The position numbers and the translations under genes are program-made. Positions 42,180 to 51,240 of a stretch of DNA of 64,000 nt are shown here, one piece after another. A model generated the notes under the pieces. That model saw nothing but the letters and a program-made list of their open reading frames with translations, searched no databases and was not told the origin of the DNA. The first letter of the stretch is position 1, and every line of letters begins with the position of its first letter. The stretch covers positions 31,421 to 95,420 of the forward strand of contig NZ_AKJT01000095.1 of assembly GCF_000282195.1 (NCBI RefSeq). The letters are read 5' to 3'. Origin of the DNA: Pseudomonas sp. GM18. GTDB taxonomy: Bacteria; Pseudomonadota; Gammaproteobacteria; Pseudomonadales; Pseudomonadaceae.

Positions 42180-43049
42180 ATGTCCCAATCGTCTATTGCA
42201 GCGGCCTCCTCGAACGCCGCCCGCCGTGGCAGTGCCGCTTCGCGGCGAATCCTGATCGGCCTCGGCTGGCTGATTTTTGCGCTGTTTCTGTTGCTGCCGC
42301 TGTTCATCGTGGTGTCCCAGGGCCTGAAGCTGGGCCTGGGGGCGTTCTTCACCGCGATCTTCGAACCGGATGCCTTGTCGGCGTTAAAACTCACCGTGAT
42401 TGCGGTGTTGATTTCGGTGCCGCTTAACCTGGTGTTCGGTGTCAGCGCAGCGTGGTGCGTGAGCAAATACTCATTCCGTGGCAAGAGCATGCTGGTGACC
42501 CTGATCGACCTGCCGTTCTCGGTGTCGCCGGTGATCGCAGGTCTGGTCTACGTATTGATGTTCGGCGCCCAGGGCTTGTTCGGCCCGTGGTTGCAGGATC
42601 ACGACATCCAGATCGTGTTCGCCTTGCCGGGCATTGTGCTGGCGACGATTTTCGTCACCGTGCCGTTCGTGGCCCGTGAGCTGATCCCGCTGATGCAGGA
42701 ACAAGGCACCCAGGAGGAAGAGGCCGCGCGCCTGCTCGGCGCCAATGGCTGGCAGATGTTCTGGCACGTCACCGTGCCCAATATCAAATGGGGCCTGATC
42801 TACGGCGTGGTGCTCTGCACGGCCCGGGCAATGGGGGAGTTCGGCGCGGTGTCGGTGGTTTCCGGGCACATTCGCGGGGTGACCAACACCTTGCCGCTGC
42901 ACGTAGAGATCCTCTACAACGAATACAACCACGTGGCCGCGTTCGCTGTGGCGAGCCTGTTGCTGATCCTGGCGCTCTTCATCCTGCTGCTCAAGCAGTG
43001 GAGCGAAAACCGTATTAACCGCCTGCGCGCCAGCGCCGCGGAGGAATAA
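42180..43049 (+). CDS. cysW: Sulfate ABC transporter permease CysW
   Basis: A 289-residue permease with six membrane helices and the EAA loop (EEEAARLLGANGWQMFWHVTVPNIKWGL). The N terminus is Ser/Ala-rich. AGGAG lies ten bases before the ATG; cysA starts three bases after its stop. Confidence 0.95.
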   Translation: MSQSSIAAASSNAARRGSAASRRILIGLGWLIFALFLLLPLFIVVSQGLKLGLGAFFTAIFEPDALSALKLTVIAVLISVPLNLVFGVSAAWCVSKYSFRGKSMLVTLIDLPFSVSPVIAGLVYVLMFGAQGLFGPWLQDHDIQIVFALPGIVLATIFVTVPFVARELIPLMQEQGTQEEEAARLLGANGWQMFWHVTVPNIKWGLIYGVVLCTARAMGEFGAVSVVSGHIRGVTNTLPLHVEILYNEYNHVAAFAVASLLLILALFILLLKQWSENRINRLRASAAEE

Positions 43050-43052
43050 GTC

Positions 43053-44042
43053 ATGTCGATCGAAGTGCGTAACGTCAGCAAGAACTTCCACGCGTTCAAG
43101 GCGCTGGACAACATCAGCCTGGACATTCAAAGCGGCGAGCTGGTGGCGCTGCTCGGTCCATCGGGTTGCGGTAAAACCACGCTGCTGAGGATCATCGCCG
43201 GCCTGGAAACCCCGGATCAGGGCAACATCGTGTTCCACGGCGAAGACGTTTCCGGCCACGACGTGCGAGATCGCAACGTCGGTTTCGTGTTCCAGCACTA
43301 CGCCCTGTTCCGCCACATGACGGTGTTCGACAACGTCGCGTTCGGTCTGCGCATGAAGCCGAAAAACCAGCGCCCGAACGAAAGCCAGATCGCGGTGAAA
43401 GTCCACGAACTGCTGAACATGGTGCAACTGGATTGGTTGGCCGATCGCTACCCGGAACAACTCTCCGGCGGCCAGCGCCAGCGCATTGCGTTGGCCCGCG
43501 CCTTGGCGGTGGAGCCGAAAGTGCTGTTGCTCGACGAGCCTTTTGGCGCGCTCGACGCCAAGGTCCGTAAAGAACTGCGTCGGTGGCTCGCACGGCTGCA
43601 CGAAGATATCAACCTGACCTCGGTATTCGTGACCCACGACCAGGAAGAGGCGATGGAAGTCGCTGACCGTATCGTGGTGATGAATAAAGGCGTGATCGAG
43701 CAGATCGGCTCGCCGGGCGACGTCTACGAAAATCCGGCCAGCGATTTTGTCTATCACTTCCTCGGCGATTCGAACCGTCTGCATTTGGGCGAAGACCGAC
43801 ACGTGCTGTTCCGTCCACACGAAGTGTCGCTGTCGCGGCATGAACTGGAAGACCACCACGCCGCTGAAGTGCGCGATATTCGCCCTCTGGGCGCCACCAC
43901 GCGGGTGACGCTGAAGGTCGAAGGCCAGAGCGAACTGATCGAAGCCGAAGTGGTGAAGGACCACGACAGCCTGGTTGGATTGGCGAAGGGTGAGACGTTG
44001 TTCTTCAAGCCCAAGGTCTGGCAGAAAGTCGCCAACATTTAA
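43053..44042 (+). CDS. cysA: Sulfate ABC transporter ATPase CysA
   Basis: A 329-residue ATPase with Walker A (GPSGCGKTT), signature (LSGGQRQR), Walker B (LLLDEPFGALD), H-loop (VTHDQEEAMEVADR) and a C-terminal TOBE-type domain (about 235-329). Last gene of the sbp-cysTWA operon, ended by a long inverted repeat. Confidence 0.95.
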   Translation: MSIEVRNVSKNFHAFKALDNISLDIQSGELVALLGPSGCGKTTLLRIIAGLETPDQGNIVFHGEDVSGHDVRDRNVGFVFQHYALFRHMTVFDNVAFGLRMKPKNQRPNESQIAVKVHELLNMVQLDWLADRYPEQLSGGQRQRIALARALAVEPKVLLLDEPFGALDAKVRKELRRWLARLHEDINLTSVFVTHDQEEAMEVADRIVVMNKGVIEQIGSPGDVYENPASDFVYHFLGDSNRLHLGEDRHVLFRPHEVSLSRHELEDHHAAEVRDIRPLGATTRVTLKVEGQSELIEAEVVKDHDSLVGLAKGETLFFKPKVWQKVANI

Positions 44043-44046
44043 GATC

Positions 44047-44149
44047 AAAAGATCGCAGGCTGCGCCAGCTCCTACGGGGTTTTGGGTTGAACACATATCT
44101 GTGGCCAACCCAAAACCCCGTAGATAGCTGGCGCAGCCTGCGATCTTTT
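44047..44149. repeat. Long REP-type inverted repeat between convergent genes
   Basis: Outer arms AAAAGATCGCAGGCTGCG... (44047-44070) and the complement (44126-44149) enclose a second pair of arms of about 18 bp (CTACGGGGTTTTGGG type). Likely also a two-way terminator for cysA and the Mpo1-like gene. Confidence 0.85.
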
Positions 44150-44157
44150 AAAGCGGC

Positions 44158-44676
44158 CTAAGCCGCTGCATTCTTCGGATTGATTCGCACGCCACCCACT
44201 CGCGCCTCGATCTGCTCTTTGAGCTCATGCCGCATCCCGAGCAAAAACGCCAACTCAACCACCACAAACAACGGCCCGACAATCAACCCCGTCACATCAT
44301 CGACGAACGCCGGTTTGCGCCCCTCGTAATGATGACCGACAAACTGAATCGCCCATCCCACCACAAACATTCCGATACCGCTGGCAAGCCACACCAGAGT
44401 GCTTTGCTGAGCCAGCACATGCCCCGCCCACACGCACAGCCCCAACAGCACCGTCATCAGTACGCCGAGGCGCAGTTCCAGCCGCAGGTAAAACCACGCC
44501 GACGCCAGTGACACCAGCACTGCCGGTGACAGCCCGCCCCCGGCCCATTGCGGACGCGACAGCAGCACGGCCACCGCCACCACGATCAGTGGAATACCCA
44601 CGAAGTGGCTGGCGATATTGCGCGGATCGCGGTGGTAGGCGGCGTATTGACTGAGATGGTCAACGAGGCTTTTCAT
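44158..44676 (-). CDS. Mpo1-like (DUF962) membrane protein
   Basis: The 172-residue protein has four to five membrane helices and the DUF962 signature (YAAYHRDPRNIASHFVGIPLI, FVGHHYEGRKPAFVDD). The yeast member Mpo1 is an Fe-dependent dioxygenase of 2-hydroxy fatty acids; the His residues are kept. GGAGGAAT stands right before the ATG. Confidence 0.87.
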   Translation of the reverse strand: MKSLVDHLSQYAAYHRDPRNIASHFVGIPLIVVAVAVLLSRPQWAGGGLSPAVLVSLASAWFYLRLELRLGVLMTVLLGLCVWAGHVLAQQSTLVWLASGIGMFVVGWAIQFVGHHYEGRKPAFVDDVTGLIVGPLFVVVELAFLLGMRHELKEQIEARVGGVRINPKNAAA

Positions 44677-44760
44677 TGTTATTCCTCCTGTAGGGTGATT
44701 GATGATGCCCCGGGTTCATCTCTCGCTCTGTCAGCCAGGCGACAATCTCCAGGAGTTTTC

Positions 44761-45507
44761 ATGGACATGCAGGTTTGGCGTTCGCGCCTGGATACGGGGC
44801 AATGGTTCAGTCATTTACCTGTTTCCTTACAGGATAGTCTGCTGAAAATCGCCCGGGTTCGGCGGTTGTCGCCGGGGCAGCGGCTGTTCAAACGCGGCGA
44901 TCCCCCGTGCGGGTTGTATGCGGTGCTTGAAGGTTCGGTGCGCATTGGCGCGGTGAACGAGCAGGGCAAGGAAGCACTGCTGAGCCTGGTGGAACCGCCG
45001 CATTGGTTCGGCGAGATCTGCCTGTTCGATGGCCAGCCGCGAACCCACGACGCGTTCGGCACAGGCCATTGCATCCTGTTGCACATCCCGCAAACGACGC
45101 TGCTGGCGTTACTCGACGAACACCCGGTGTACTGGCGGCAACTGGCATTGTTGATGAGCCACAAACTGCGCCTGACCTTCATCAACCTCGAGCAGTTGAG
45201 CCTGTTGCCGGCTCCGGCACGCCTGGCTCATCGCTTGTTGATGATTGCCGAGGGCTATGGCGAAATCGCCCCGCCGCGTCGTGTGCTGCAACTGCCCCAG
45301 GAGCAACTGGCGTCGATGCTGTCGCTGTCGCGCCAGACCACCAACCAGATCCTCAAGGAGTTGCAGGGGCAAGGGGTTCTGAACCTCAAGTATGGCGAGA
45401 TCGAGATTCTGGATGCCGAGCGGTTGCGGGCGTTGGCGACACCTTCCGGATCTGTCACCGCAACCCATCCCGAAACTGCCCCGGGGTCATCCCGGTCCAG
45501 CGCTTGA
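44761..45507 (+). CDS. Crp/Fnr-family transcriptional regulator
   Basis: The 248-residue protein has a cyclic-nucleotide-binding domain (about 20-130) and a C-terminal Crp-type HTH (LPQEQLASMLSLSRQTTNQILKELQGQGVL). No Fe-S cysteine cluster is present. The start at 44761 has CAGGAG upstream. The last 53 bp overlap the convergent AraC gene, an unusually long convergent overlap; the last 20 or so residues (Ser/Pro-rich) may be dispensable. Confidence 0.87.
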   Translation: MDMQVWRSRLDTGQWFSHLPVSLQDSLLKIARVRRLSPGQRLFKRGDPPCGLYAVLEGSVRIGAVNEQGKEALLSLVEPPHWFGEICLFDGQPRTHDAFGTGHCILLHIPQTTLLALLDEHPVYWRQLALLMSHKLRLTFINLEQLSLLPAPARLAHRLLMIAEGYGEIAPPRRVLQLPQEQLASMLSLSRQTTNQILKELQGQGVLNLKYGEIEILDAERLRALATPSGSVTATHPETAPGSSRSSA

Positions 45508-46459
45508 ACGCCCGGCTGAAGCTGCTGGTGTCAGCGAATCCCAATAGATAACTGACCTCGCTCAATGAGCATTGCGGGTCGCGCAGGTGCAGTAGCGCGA
45601 GGTTTTCCCGACTTTCGTTGAGCAGCGTATCGAACCGACAACCTTCGTCCGCCAGGTGCCGTTGCAGGCTGCGCAAGCTCAAGTGCAGTGCCTCGGCGAT
45701 GCGATCGGCCGACGGTTCGCCTTCGGGTAGTTGCTCTTCAATGGCGTCGCGAACCTTGCGCTCCCAGGTCAGGGGCTTGAGTTGCGCCAGGGTGCGTTTG
45801 AGCACGGTTTCGTTGTGTTCGGCCAGTTCCGGGTTGGCGTCGTCCAGGTGGCTGTCGAAATCCACCAGGGCGAATTCCAGTCGGTCTTCCTCGGCGGCGA
45901 AATACACCGGTGAGCGGAACACTTTGTGCCATTGGTGCGGGTCGGTCGGTTCCGGACGGCGCAGGTACACCGCCAGCGGCGCGTAGTCACGGCCCAGGCG
46001 ATTGCGGCAGGTGCGCACGTAAATCGCCGTGAAGGCGTCGATGGCTTCGAAGGCGGGCGCGGGGTTGCCCTGGGGGATTTTCAGGCGGAAGCGGTAGCGA
46101 TCCTCGGCGCGGGTCAGTTCCAGGTCCAGCGCATCGCTGACCACGTGGTGATAACGCACGATGCGCTCGAACACTTCCCGCAGGCTGCCGCTGGCCACCA
46201 ACGCATACCCGAGCGCATGAAACGTGGTCGGACTGACAAAACGCGACACCCGCAAGCCAATCGCCGGGTCGCCACTGACCTGCACCGCGATTTCCCACAG
46301 GCGTGTGGTGCCGGACAACGGGTAACGGGCGTTCGGGTCGTCCATCAACTGCGGGTCGAGCCCTGCCTGTCGGCACAGGGCGGTGCTGTCGAGGCCCAGC
46401 GCATCGAGCTGCTTGCGCAGGGCGCGGGTCCAGCTGGCGAGGGAGGTCGGTTCAGTCAT
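45455..46459 (-). CDS. AraC-family regulator (OruR/ArgR-like N-terminal domain)
   Basis: A 334-residue regulator with an Arabinose_bd-type N-terminal domain (about 15-200) and a C-terminal pair of AraC helix-turn-helix motifs (ADRIAEALHLSLRSLQRHLADEG and SLSEVSYLLGFADTSSFSRAFKRWTGMTPGQFR). It is divergent from a desaturase gene 100 bp away, which it probably controls. Confidence 0.88.
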   Translation of the reverse strand: MTEPTSLASWTRALRKQLDALGLDSTALCRQAGLDPQLMDDPNARYPLSGTTRLWEIAVQVSGDPAIGLRVSRFVSPTTFHALGYALVASGSLREVFERIVRYHHVVSDALDLELTRAEDRYRFRLKIPQGNPAPAFEAIDAFTAIYVRTCRNRLGRDYAPLAVYLRRPEPTDPHQWHKVFRSPVYFAAEEDRLEFALVDFDSHLDDANPELAEHNETVLKRTLAQLKPLTWERKVRDAIEEQLPEGEPSADRIAEALHLSLRSLQRHLADEGCRFDTLLNESRENLALLHLRDPQCSLSEVSYLLGFADTSSFSRAFKRWTGMTPGQFRDGLR

Positions 46460-46559
46460 GTCGATTGGCGCGTCCGGTCAACAGGTTGGCGTTCACGGCT
46501 ACCGCTGTATGAAGCATCACAGGGCAGGATGCGAACATCAATAACCAGAGGATGGAAGC

Positions 46560-47633
46560 ATGGACGGTACTTCTGCAAGTCCCCAGCGACTGAATGCAGC
46601 ACAACGATCAGCGCATATTCGCCAGGTGGTATTGGCCAAAGGCGTCGAGTTGCGCGGGCGCTACCCGGTTCTCAACCATCAGGACGCCTTGGGCGCAAGT
46701 ATTCTGGCTTTCGCCCTGGCCGGGATGATCGGTTCTGCAGTGCTCTACATCAACGGCTACATGGCCTGGTGGGCATGCCTGTTGCTCAACGCGTTCTTCG
46801 CCTCGTTAACCCATGAACTTGAGCATGACCTGATCCACAGCATGTATTTTCGCAAACAGCGGGTGCCGCATAACCTGATGATGGGCCTGGTGTGGCTGGC
46901 GCGGCCGAGCACCATCAATCCCTGGATCCGCCGCCATTTACACCTCAACCACCACAAGGTGTCCGGCACCGAAGCCGACATGGAAGAGCGGGCGATCACC
47001 AACGGTGAGCCTTGGGGTTTTGCGCGGCTGTTGATGGTCGGAGACAACGTGATGTCGGCGTTCATCCGCATGCTGCGGGCCAAGACCTGGGCGCACAAGT
47101 TCAGCATCATCAAGCGCTCCCTGAAGGTCTACGCACCGCTGGCGCTGGTGCATTGGGGGGCGTGGTATGTGTTCCTCGGTTTTCACGCCGCCAACGGTAT
47201 CGCGCATCTATCGGGGGCGCCCATCGACTGGTCGGCGACGACATTGGCGGTGATGCAGGTGATCGACATCGCTGTCGTGGTGATCATCGGCCCGAACGTG
47301 TTGCGCACGTTCTGCCTGCACTTTGTCAGCTCGAACATGCACTACTACGGTGACGTGGAGCCGGGGAATGTGATTGAGCAGACTCAAGTCTTGAACCCTT
47401 GGTGGCTGTGGCCGTTGCAGGCGTTCTGCTTCAACTTCGGCAGCAGCCACGGGATCCATCATTTTGTGGTGAAGGAGCCGTTTTACATCCGTCAGATGAC
47501 CGTTCCGGTGGCGCATGAAGTGATGCGCGAGATGGGGGTGCGGTTCAATGATTTCGGGACGTTTACGCGGGCGAACCGATTTGTGCGCAAGGGAGCCACA
47601 GAGCCCCGGCAGGTGCATGCCGCTCAGGTCTGA
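46560..47633 (+). CDS. Fatty acid desaturase-family membrane protein
   Basis: The 357-residue protein has membrane helices (about 45-65, 68-90, 200-225, 240-260) and the His clusters HELEHD (about residue 82), HLHLNHH (about 125) and HGIHHF (about 302). It belongs to the AlkB/desaturase superfamily; the substrate is unknown. The divergent AraC gene suggests inducible control. Confidence 0.87.
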   Translation: MDGTSASPQRLNAAQRSAHIRQVVLAKGVELRGRYPVLNHQDALGASILAFALAGMIGSAVLYINGYMAWWACLLLNAFFASLTHELEHDLIHSMYFRKQRVPHNLMMGLVWLARPSTINPWIRRHLHLNHHKVSGTEADMEERAITNGEPWGFARLLMVGDNVMSAFIRMLRAKTWAHKFSIIKRSLKVYAPLALVHWGAWYVFLGFHAANGIAHLSGAPIDWSATTLAVMQVIDIAVVVIIGPNVLRTFCLHFVSSNMHYYGDVEPGNVIEQTQVLNPWWLWPLQAFCFNFGSSHGIHHFVVKEPFYIRQMTVPVAHEVMREMGVRFNDFGTFTRANRFVRKGATEPRQVHAAQV

Positions 47634-47856
47634 GCAATACACCCGGAAACTCAAAGGCGAAAACGTTCGTCATCAATTTGACCCAAAGGGACGCTACGTT
47701 GTGACGCAAGCAGCGATGGTTCAGCAGTTGTTGAGGGATGTTTGTATATGCAATTTGGGCCTATTAAAGTAATTAAATATTCCTTTATTGGATAACCAAT
47801 TTCGCCAATCATCGGCTTCAGGATTGTTGATCAGCGCTTACAGATTTTGAGTTTCC

Positions 47857-47892
47857 GGGGCCGTCTCCTTGGCAGGGTGCGGCCCCTTTTTT
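47857..47892 (+). terminator. Terminator-like hairpin
   Basis: GGGGCCG ... CGGCCCC followed by TTTTTT, 220 bp after the desaturase gene. The 47634-48057 stretch otherwise holds only a REP-like repeat and AT-rich promoter-like DNA (47945-48045). Confidence 0.7.
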
Positions 47893-47915
47893 ATTCCGGG
47901 CAAACACCCAACCCT

Positions 47916-47943
47916 TGTGGGAACGAGCCAGCTCGCTCCCACA
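47916..47943. repeat. REP-like inverted repeat (TGTGGGA.CGAGC class)
   Basis: TGTGGGAACGAGC and GCTCGCTCCCACA, one mismatch in 13 bp, with a two-base centre. Confidence 0.7.
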
Positions 47944-48057
47944 GGTGATCTGCATATATTCTATATTGATCTTAATAAATAGCTTCTTATTCCTTAACGA
48001 ATATAACTCTCCTCCCTATACTCGATCAGGAACAGACACGCAGCAGGAGAGCTCCCC

Positions 48058-48639
48058 ATGCGCAACGAATCAATTCGCTACCTGATTGTGCCGGGCTGGC
48101 AAGGATCGCCAGAAGATCATTGGCAAACCCACTGGCAGAACAGTCTGCCAAACAGCGCGCGGGTGGAGCAGGCCGATTGGCTCACGCCTCGTCGCGAAGA
48201 CTGGGTCGCGGCGCTGGCCGAGGCGATTGCCGCCGACAGCACGCCTGTGATCCTGATCGCCCATAGCCTGGGGTGCATCACCGTAGCCCATTGGGCGGCC
48301 ACCGCGCCGCTGCAATTTTTGCGTCAGGTGCGCGGCGCCTTGCTGGTCGCGCCGGCAGACGTCGAGCGCCCGGCCTGCGCGCCAGCCCTGCGCAACTTTG
48401 CGCCGATCCCGAGCCATTTGCTGCCGTTCCCGAGCCAGGTCGTCAGCTCTGACAACGACGCCGCCGTGAGCGCGCCCCGTGCGCTTGAACTGGCGCGCCA
48501 GTGGGGCGCCGAGGCGGGGATTTTATCGGGGGCCGGGCACATCAACGTGAAGTCCGGTCACCGGCGCTGGGAACAGGGTTTTGCGTATCTCTATCGCCTG
48601 CAAAACCGCATGGAACAGCACGCCCTGCGCCGCGCCTGA
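48058..48639 (+). CDS. RBBP9/YdeN-family alpha/beta hydrolase
   Basis: A 193-residue serine hydrolase of the RBBP9 type: VPGWQGSPEDHWQTHW, nucleophile Ser70 in AHSLGC and the C-terminal GAGHINVKSGH with the catalytic His. The substrate is unknown. Upstream DNA is AT-rich like other sulfur-starvation promoters here. The sigma-54 activator gene follows 61 bp downstream. Confidence 0.87.
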   Translation: MRNESIRYLIVPGWQGSPEDHWQTHWQNSLPNSARVEQADWLTPRREDWVAALAEAIAADSTPVILIAHSLGCITVAHWAATAPLQFLRQVRGALLVAPADVERPACAPALRNFAPIPSHLLPFPSQVVSSDNDAAVSAPRALELARQWGAEAGILSGAGHINVKSGHRRWEQGFAYLYRLQNRMEQHALRRA

Positions 48640-48700
48640 ACCTTTTCATTTTTTTTAGAGTCGCCCCCCGTCTCCCGGCGGTTTTGGGCGGGAGTCTGCC

Positions 48701-49633
48701 ATGAGCTTGCATGAAACCTTCGGTCAGCCGCTGCTGACCTTTCCCGACGCGGAAAAAAGCCCGCTGAGCATTCGCGCCAAGGCGCTAGTGTTCGTCGACC
48801 CTCGTTCCCGGCAGTTGCGCCAGGAGCTGGAACAACTGGCGCCACGTTCGATCCCGGTGTTGATTCGCGGTGAGACCGGCAGCGGTAAAGAACTGCTGGC
48901 ACGGCACATCCATCGCGCCAGTGATCGTGGCGGGTTGTTCGTGTCCGTCAATTGCGGGGCGATCAGCCCGACTTATGCCGACGCTGAATTGTTCGGCTAT
49001 GCCGCCGGCAGTTACAGCGGCTCGGCCAGCAGCCGCGCCGGGTGGTTCGGTTCAGCCAACGGCGGCACCCTGTATCTGGATGAGATAGGCGACCTGCCGC
49101 TGCCGATCCAGATAAAGTTGCTCGCGGCCCTGGAAAATCACGAAGTCATCCGCGTCGGCGCGCACCAGCCGAGCCCGGTGGACGTGCGCCTGGTGGCGGC
49201 CACCAGCATCGATCTGGCCCAGGCGGTGGCTGCCGGAAAATTCCATGAGCGGCTTTATCACTACCTCAGCGAAGGCCAGCTCGAGCTGCCGGCCTTGCGT
49301 GAACGGGTGGGCGATATTTTGTCGCTGGCCGAATACTTCCTTGGCATCTACAGCCAACGCCTCGACCTGCCGGTGCCACTGATCAGTGAAGCCGCGCAGC
49401 ATCTGCTGGAGCAACACAGTTGGCCGGGCAACACCCGAGAGCTGGAGAACGTCATTCACTTTGCGCTGTTGGTGAGCACCGGCGACGAGATTTTGCCGGA
49501 GCATTTGAATCTGCCGGAGGTGCCGGCGTCGTTGCTACAGATCGAGCAGCAACTCAAGACAATCCTCGCCAATGGCTCCGATGCCGAGAAAGCGGCCTTG
49601 AAACAACTCCTCAAAGCCACCGGGCTTTCGTAG
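48701..49633 (+). CDS. Sigma-54 activator AAA+ protein lacking HTH
   Basis: The 310-residue protein is nearly all AAA+ domain: Walker A GETGSGKE (57-64), Walker B GGTLYLDEIG (121-130), arginine-finger and sensor segments (ERLYHYLS, ELPALRERVGDI, WPGNTRELENVI). The sigma-54-contacting GAFTGA loop reads GSYSGS (103-108), and the protein stops about 30 residues after the AAA+ domain with no Fis-type DNA-binding helix-turn-helix. It has no receiver domain. SfnR-like sulfur regulators are the nearest relatives I can think of. It may act with a partner or may no longer activate sigma-54. Confidence 0.8.
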   Translation: MSLHETFGQPLLTFPDAEKSPLSIRAKALVFVDPRSRQLRQELEQLAPRSIPVLIRGETGSGKELLARHIHRASDRGGLFVSVNCGAISPTYADAELFGYAAGSYSGSASSRAGWFGSANGGTLYLDEIGDLPLPIQIKLLAALENHEVIRVGAHQPSPVDVRLVAATSIDLAQAVAAGKFHERLYHYLSEGQLELPALRERVGDILSLAEYFLGIYSQRLDLPVPLISEAAQHLLEQHSWPGNTRELENVIHFALLVSTGDEILPEHLNLPEVPASLLQIEQQLKTILANGSDAEKAALKQLLKATGLS

Positions 49634-49724
49634 GAGCTGGCGCAGCCTGCGATCTTTTGATCTTGATCTTCGGTGGCTTTGAAATCGCCAAAATCAAAAG
49701 ATCGCAGCCTTCGGCAGCTCCTAC
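49630..49724. repeat. REP-type imperfect inverted repeat
   Basis: GTAGGAGCTGGCGCAGCC... and the complementary AAAAGATCGCAGCCTTCGG... arms with mismatches, immediately after the activator stop. Confidence 0.75.
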
Positions 49725-49895
49725 ATCGGGTATGGCAGTTGTATGAAAAAAATGGAATATGAAAGTGAATAAAAGATATTGTTCGGGAATAAAAAATCCC
49801 GGTATTGTCCGCGTCACGCCAGCGATAGCACTTCACTGGCACCTAAACATTTAGCCGTCGTCGATGACGACCGTGATTTTCGATAAGGACACTGC

Positions 49896-50678
49896 ATGAA
49901 AAAGGTTCTGTTGTTCACCGCATTGGCGGCTGCCCTGACTGCGGGCCTGGCCCAGGCTGGCGAGAAACTGGTGGTGGCGGCGACCCCGATTCCACACGCC
50001 GAGATTCTGGAACTGATCAAGCCAACCCTCGCCAAAGAAGGCGTGGACCTGGAGATCAAAGTCTTCACCGACTACGTTCAGCCGAACGTGCAGGTCGACC
50101 AGAAGCGTCTGGACGCCAACTACTTCCAGACCCTGCCGTACCTGAAAAGCTTCAACGAAGGCAAAGGCACTAATCTGGTGACCGTGATCGGTGTGCACGT
50201 CGAACCGTTCGGCGGCTACTCGAAGAAAGTCAAAACCCTGGCTGAGCTGAAGGACGGCGCAACCATCGCCATCCCGAACGAAGGCAGCAACAGCGGCCGT
50301 GCCCTGATCCTGCTGCAGAAGGCTGGCCTGATCGAGTTGAAAGACCCGAAAAACGCTTTGGCCACCCCGAAAGACATCGCCAAGAACCCGCACAATTTCA
50401 AGTTCAAGGAACTGGAATCGGCCATGCTGCCGCGTGTTCTGGACCAGGTCGACCTGGACATGATCAACACCAACTACGCGCTGGACGCGGGTCTGAACCC
50501 GGCTAAAGACGCGCTGGTGATCGAAGGTGCGGATTCGCCTTACGTGAACTTCCTGGTGGCGCGTCCAGATAACAAGGACAGCGTTGCTATCCAGAAACTG
50601 GCCAAGGCCCTGACCAGCCCGGAAGTGAAAGCATTCATCGACAAGAAATACAGCGGCGCGGTACTGCCGGCGTTCTGA
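49896..50678 (+). CDS. MetQ/NlpA-family ABC substrate-binding protein (orphan)
   Basis: A 260-residue periplasmic protein with a signal peptide (ending AQA, about residue 21) and NlpA motifs (LVVAATPIPHAEILE, YVQPNVQVDQKRLDANYFQTLPYL, AIPNEGSNSGRALILLQKAGLI, NTNYALDAGL). It binds methionine or a related sulfur compound. No permease or ATPase lies next to it; the complete metQNI set is at 61.3-63.9 kb. AAGGA is upstream. Confidence 0.88.
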   Translation: MKKVLLFTALAAALTAGLAQAGEKLVVAATPIPHAEILELIKPTLAKEGVDLEIKVFTDYVQPNVQVDQKRLDANYFQTLPYLKSFNEGKGTNLVTVIGVHVEPFGGYSKKVKTLAELKDGATIAIPNEGSNSGRALILLQKAGLIELKDPKNALATPKDIAKNPHNFKFKELESAMLPRVLDQVDLDMINTNYALDAGLNPAKDALVIEGADSPYVNFLVARPDNKDSVAIQKLAKALTSPEVKAFIDKKYSGAVLPAF

Positions 50679-50711
50679 TTCACCGCCGTCTCGAACCCCT
50701 TCAAGGTTTCA

Positions 50712-50748
50712 AACGCCGACGGCTAGTACAGCGTCGGCGTTTTTTATT
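50712..50748 (+). terminator. Rho-independent terminator
   Basis: AACGCCGACG ... CGTCGGCGTTTTTT, 35 bases after the MetQ-like stop. Confidence 0.9.
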
Positions 50749-50759
50749 ACGCCAAGATC

Positions 50760-50852
50760 AAAAGATCGCAGCCTCGTTTCACTCGACAGCTCCTACATTG
50801 AAATGCGTATCCCCTGTAGGAGCTGTCGAGTGAAACGAGGCTGCGATCTTTT
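50760..50852. repeat. REP-type 38-bp perfect inverted repeat
   Basis: Arms 50760-50797 and 50815-50852 (AAAAGATCGCAGCCTCG... class) are perfectly complementary over 38 bp with a 17-bp loop. Confidence 0.88.
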
Positions 50853-50863
50853 GCTTTAAGATT

Positions 50864-50959
50864 TCAGGCCACCCGCGCCTTCAACGCCCTGCGCAACGCC
50901 ACCAGCAATTTCACGATGTCCTGCGGATCCAGCCGCTGTGGCACGTTTACGTTAGCCAT
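50864..50959 (-). CDS. Possible 31-residue small protein
   Basis: MANVNVPQRLDPQDIVKLLVALRRALKARVA with AAGGAAG eight bases before the ATG. The second half is an amphipathic basic helix. It ends next to the 38-bp inverted repeat, which could terminate it. No family recognised. Confidence 0.45.
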   Translation of the reverse strand: MANVNVPQRLDPQDIVKLLVALRRALKARVA

Positions 50960-51240
50960 GTTCTCTTCCTTGTGATGGTTCGGCCGGGGGAGTCTGGCCA
51001 AAAGCTGCATGTCCTTGGAGGGGGATCTTGAAAAAAAGATCCTTCCTACAGCGCAAAGGAAAATAGCCGTCTTCCGCTGCCGTCGCAAATCCGCAGGATA
51101 GTTTTTTGCGTGATATCAATATGCTTTAACGGTATTTAAATTCCTCTTTTTATACCATTAAAGTCGGTGCCTGCCGGGTGGTTATCCACTGCCCATGGAC
51201 TGCGCCATCGTCGCTTATCGAGCGGCGTACAGGATGTTCA

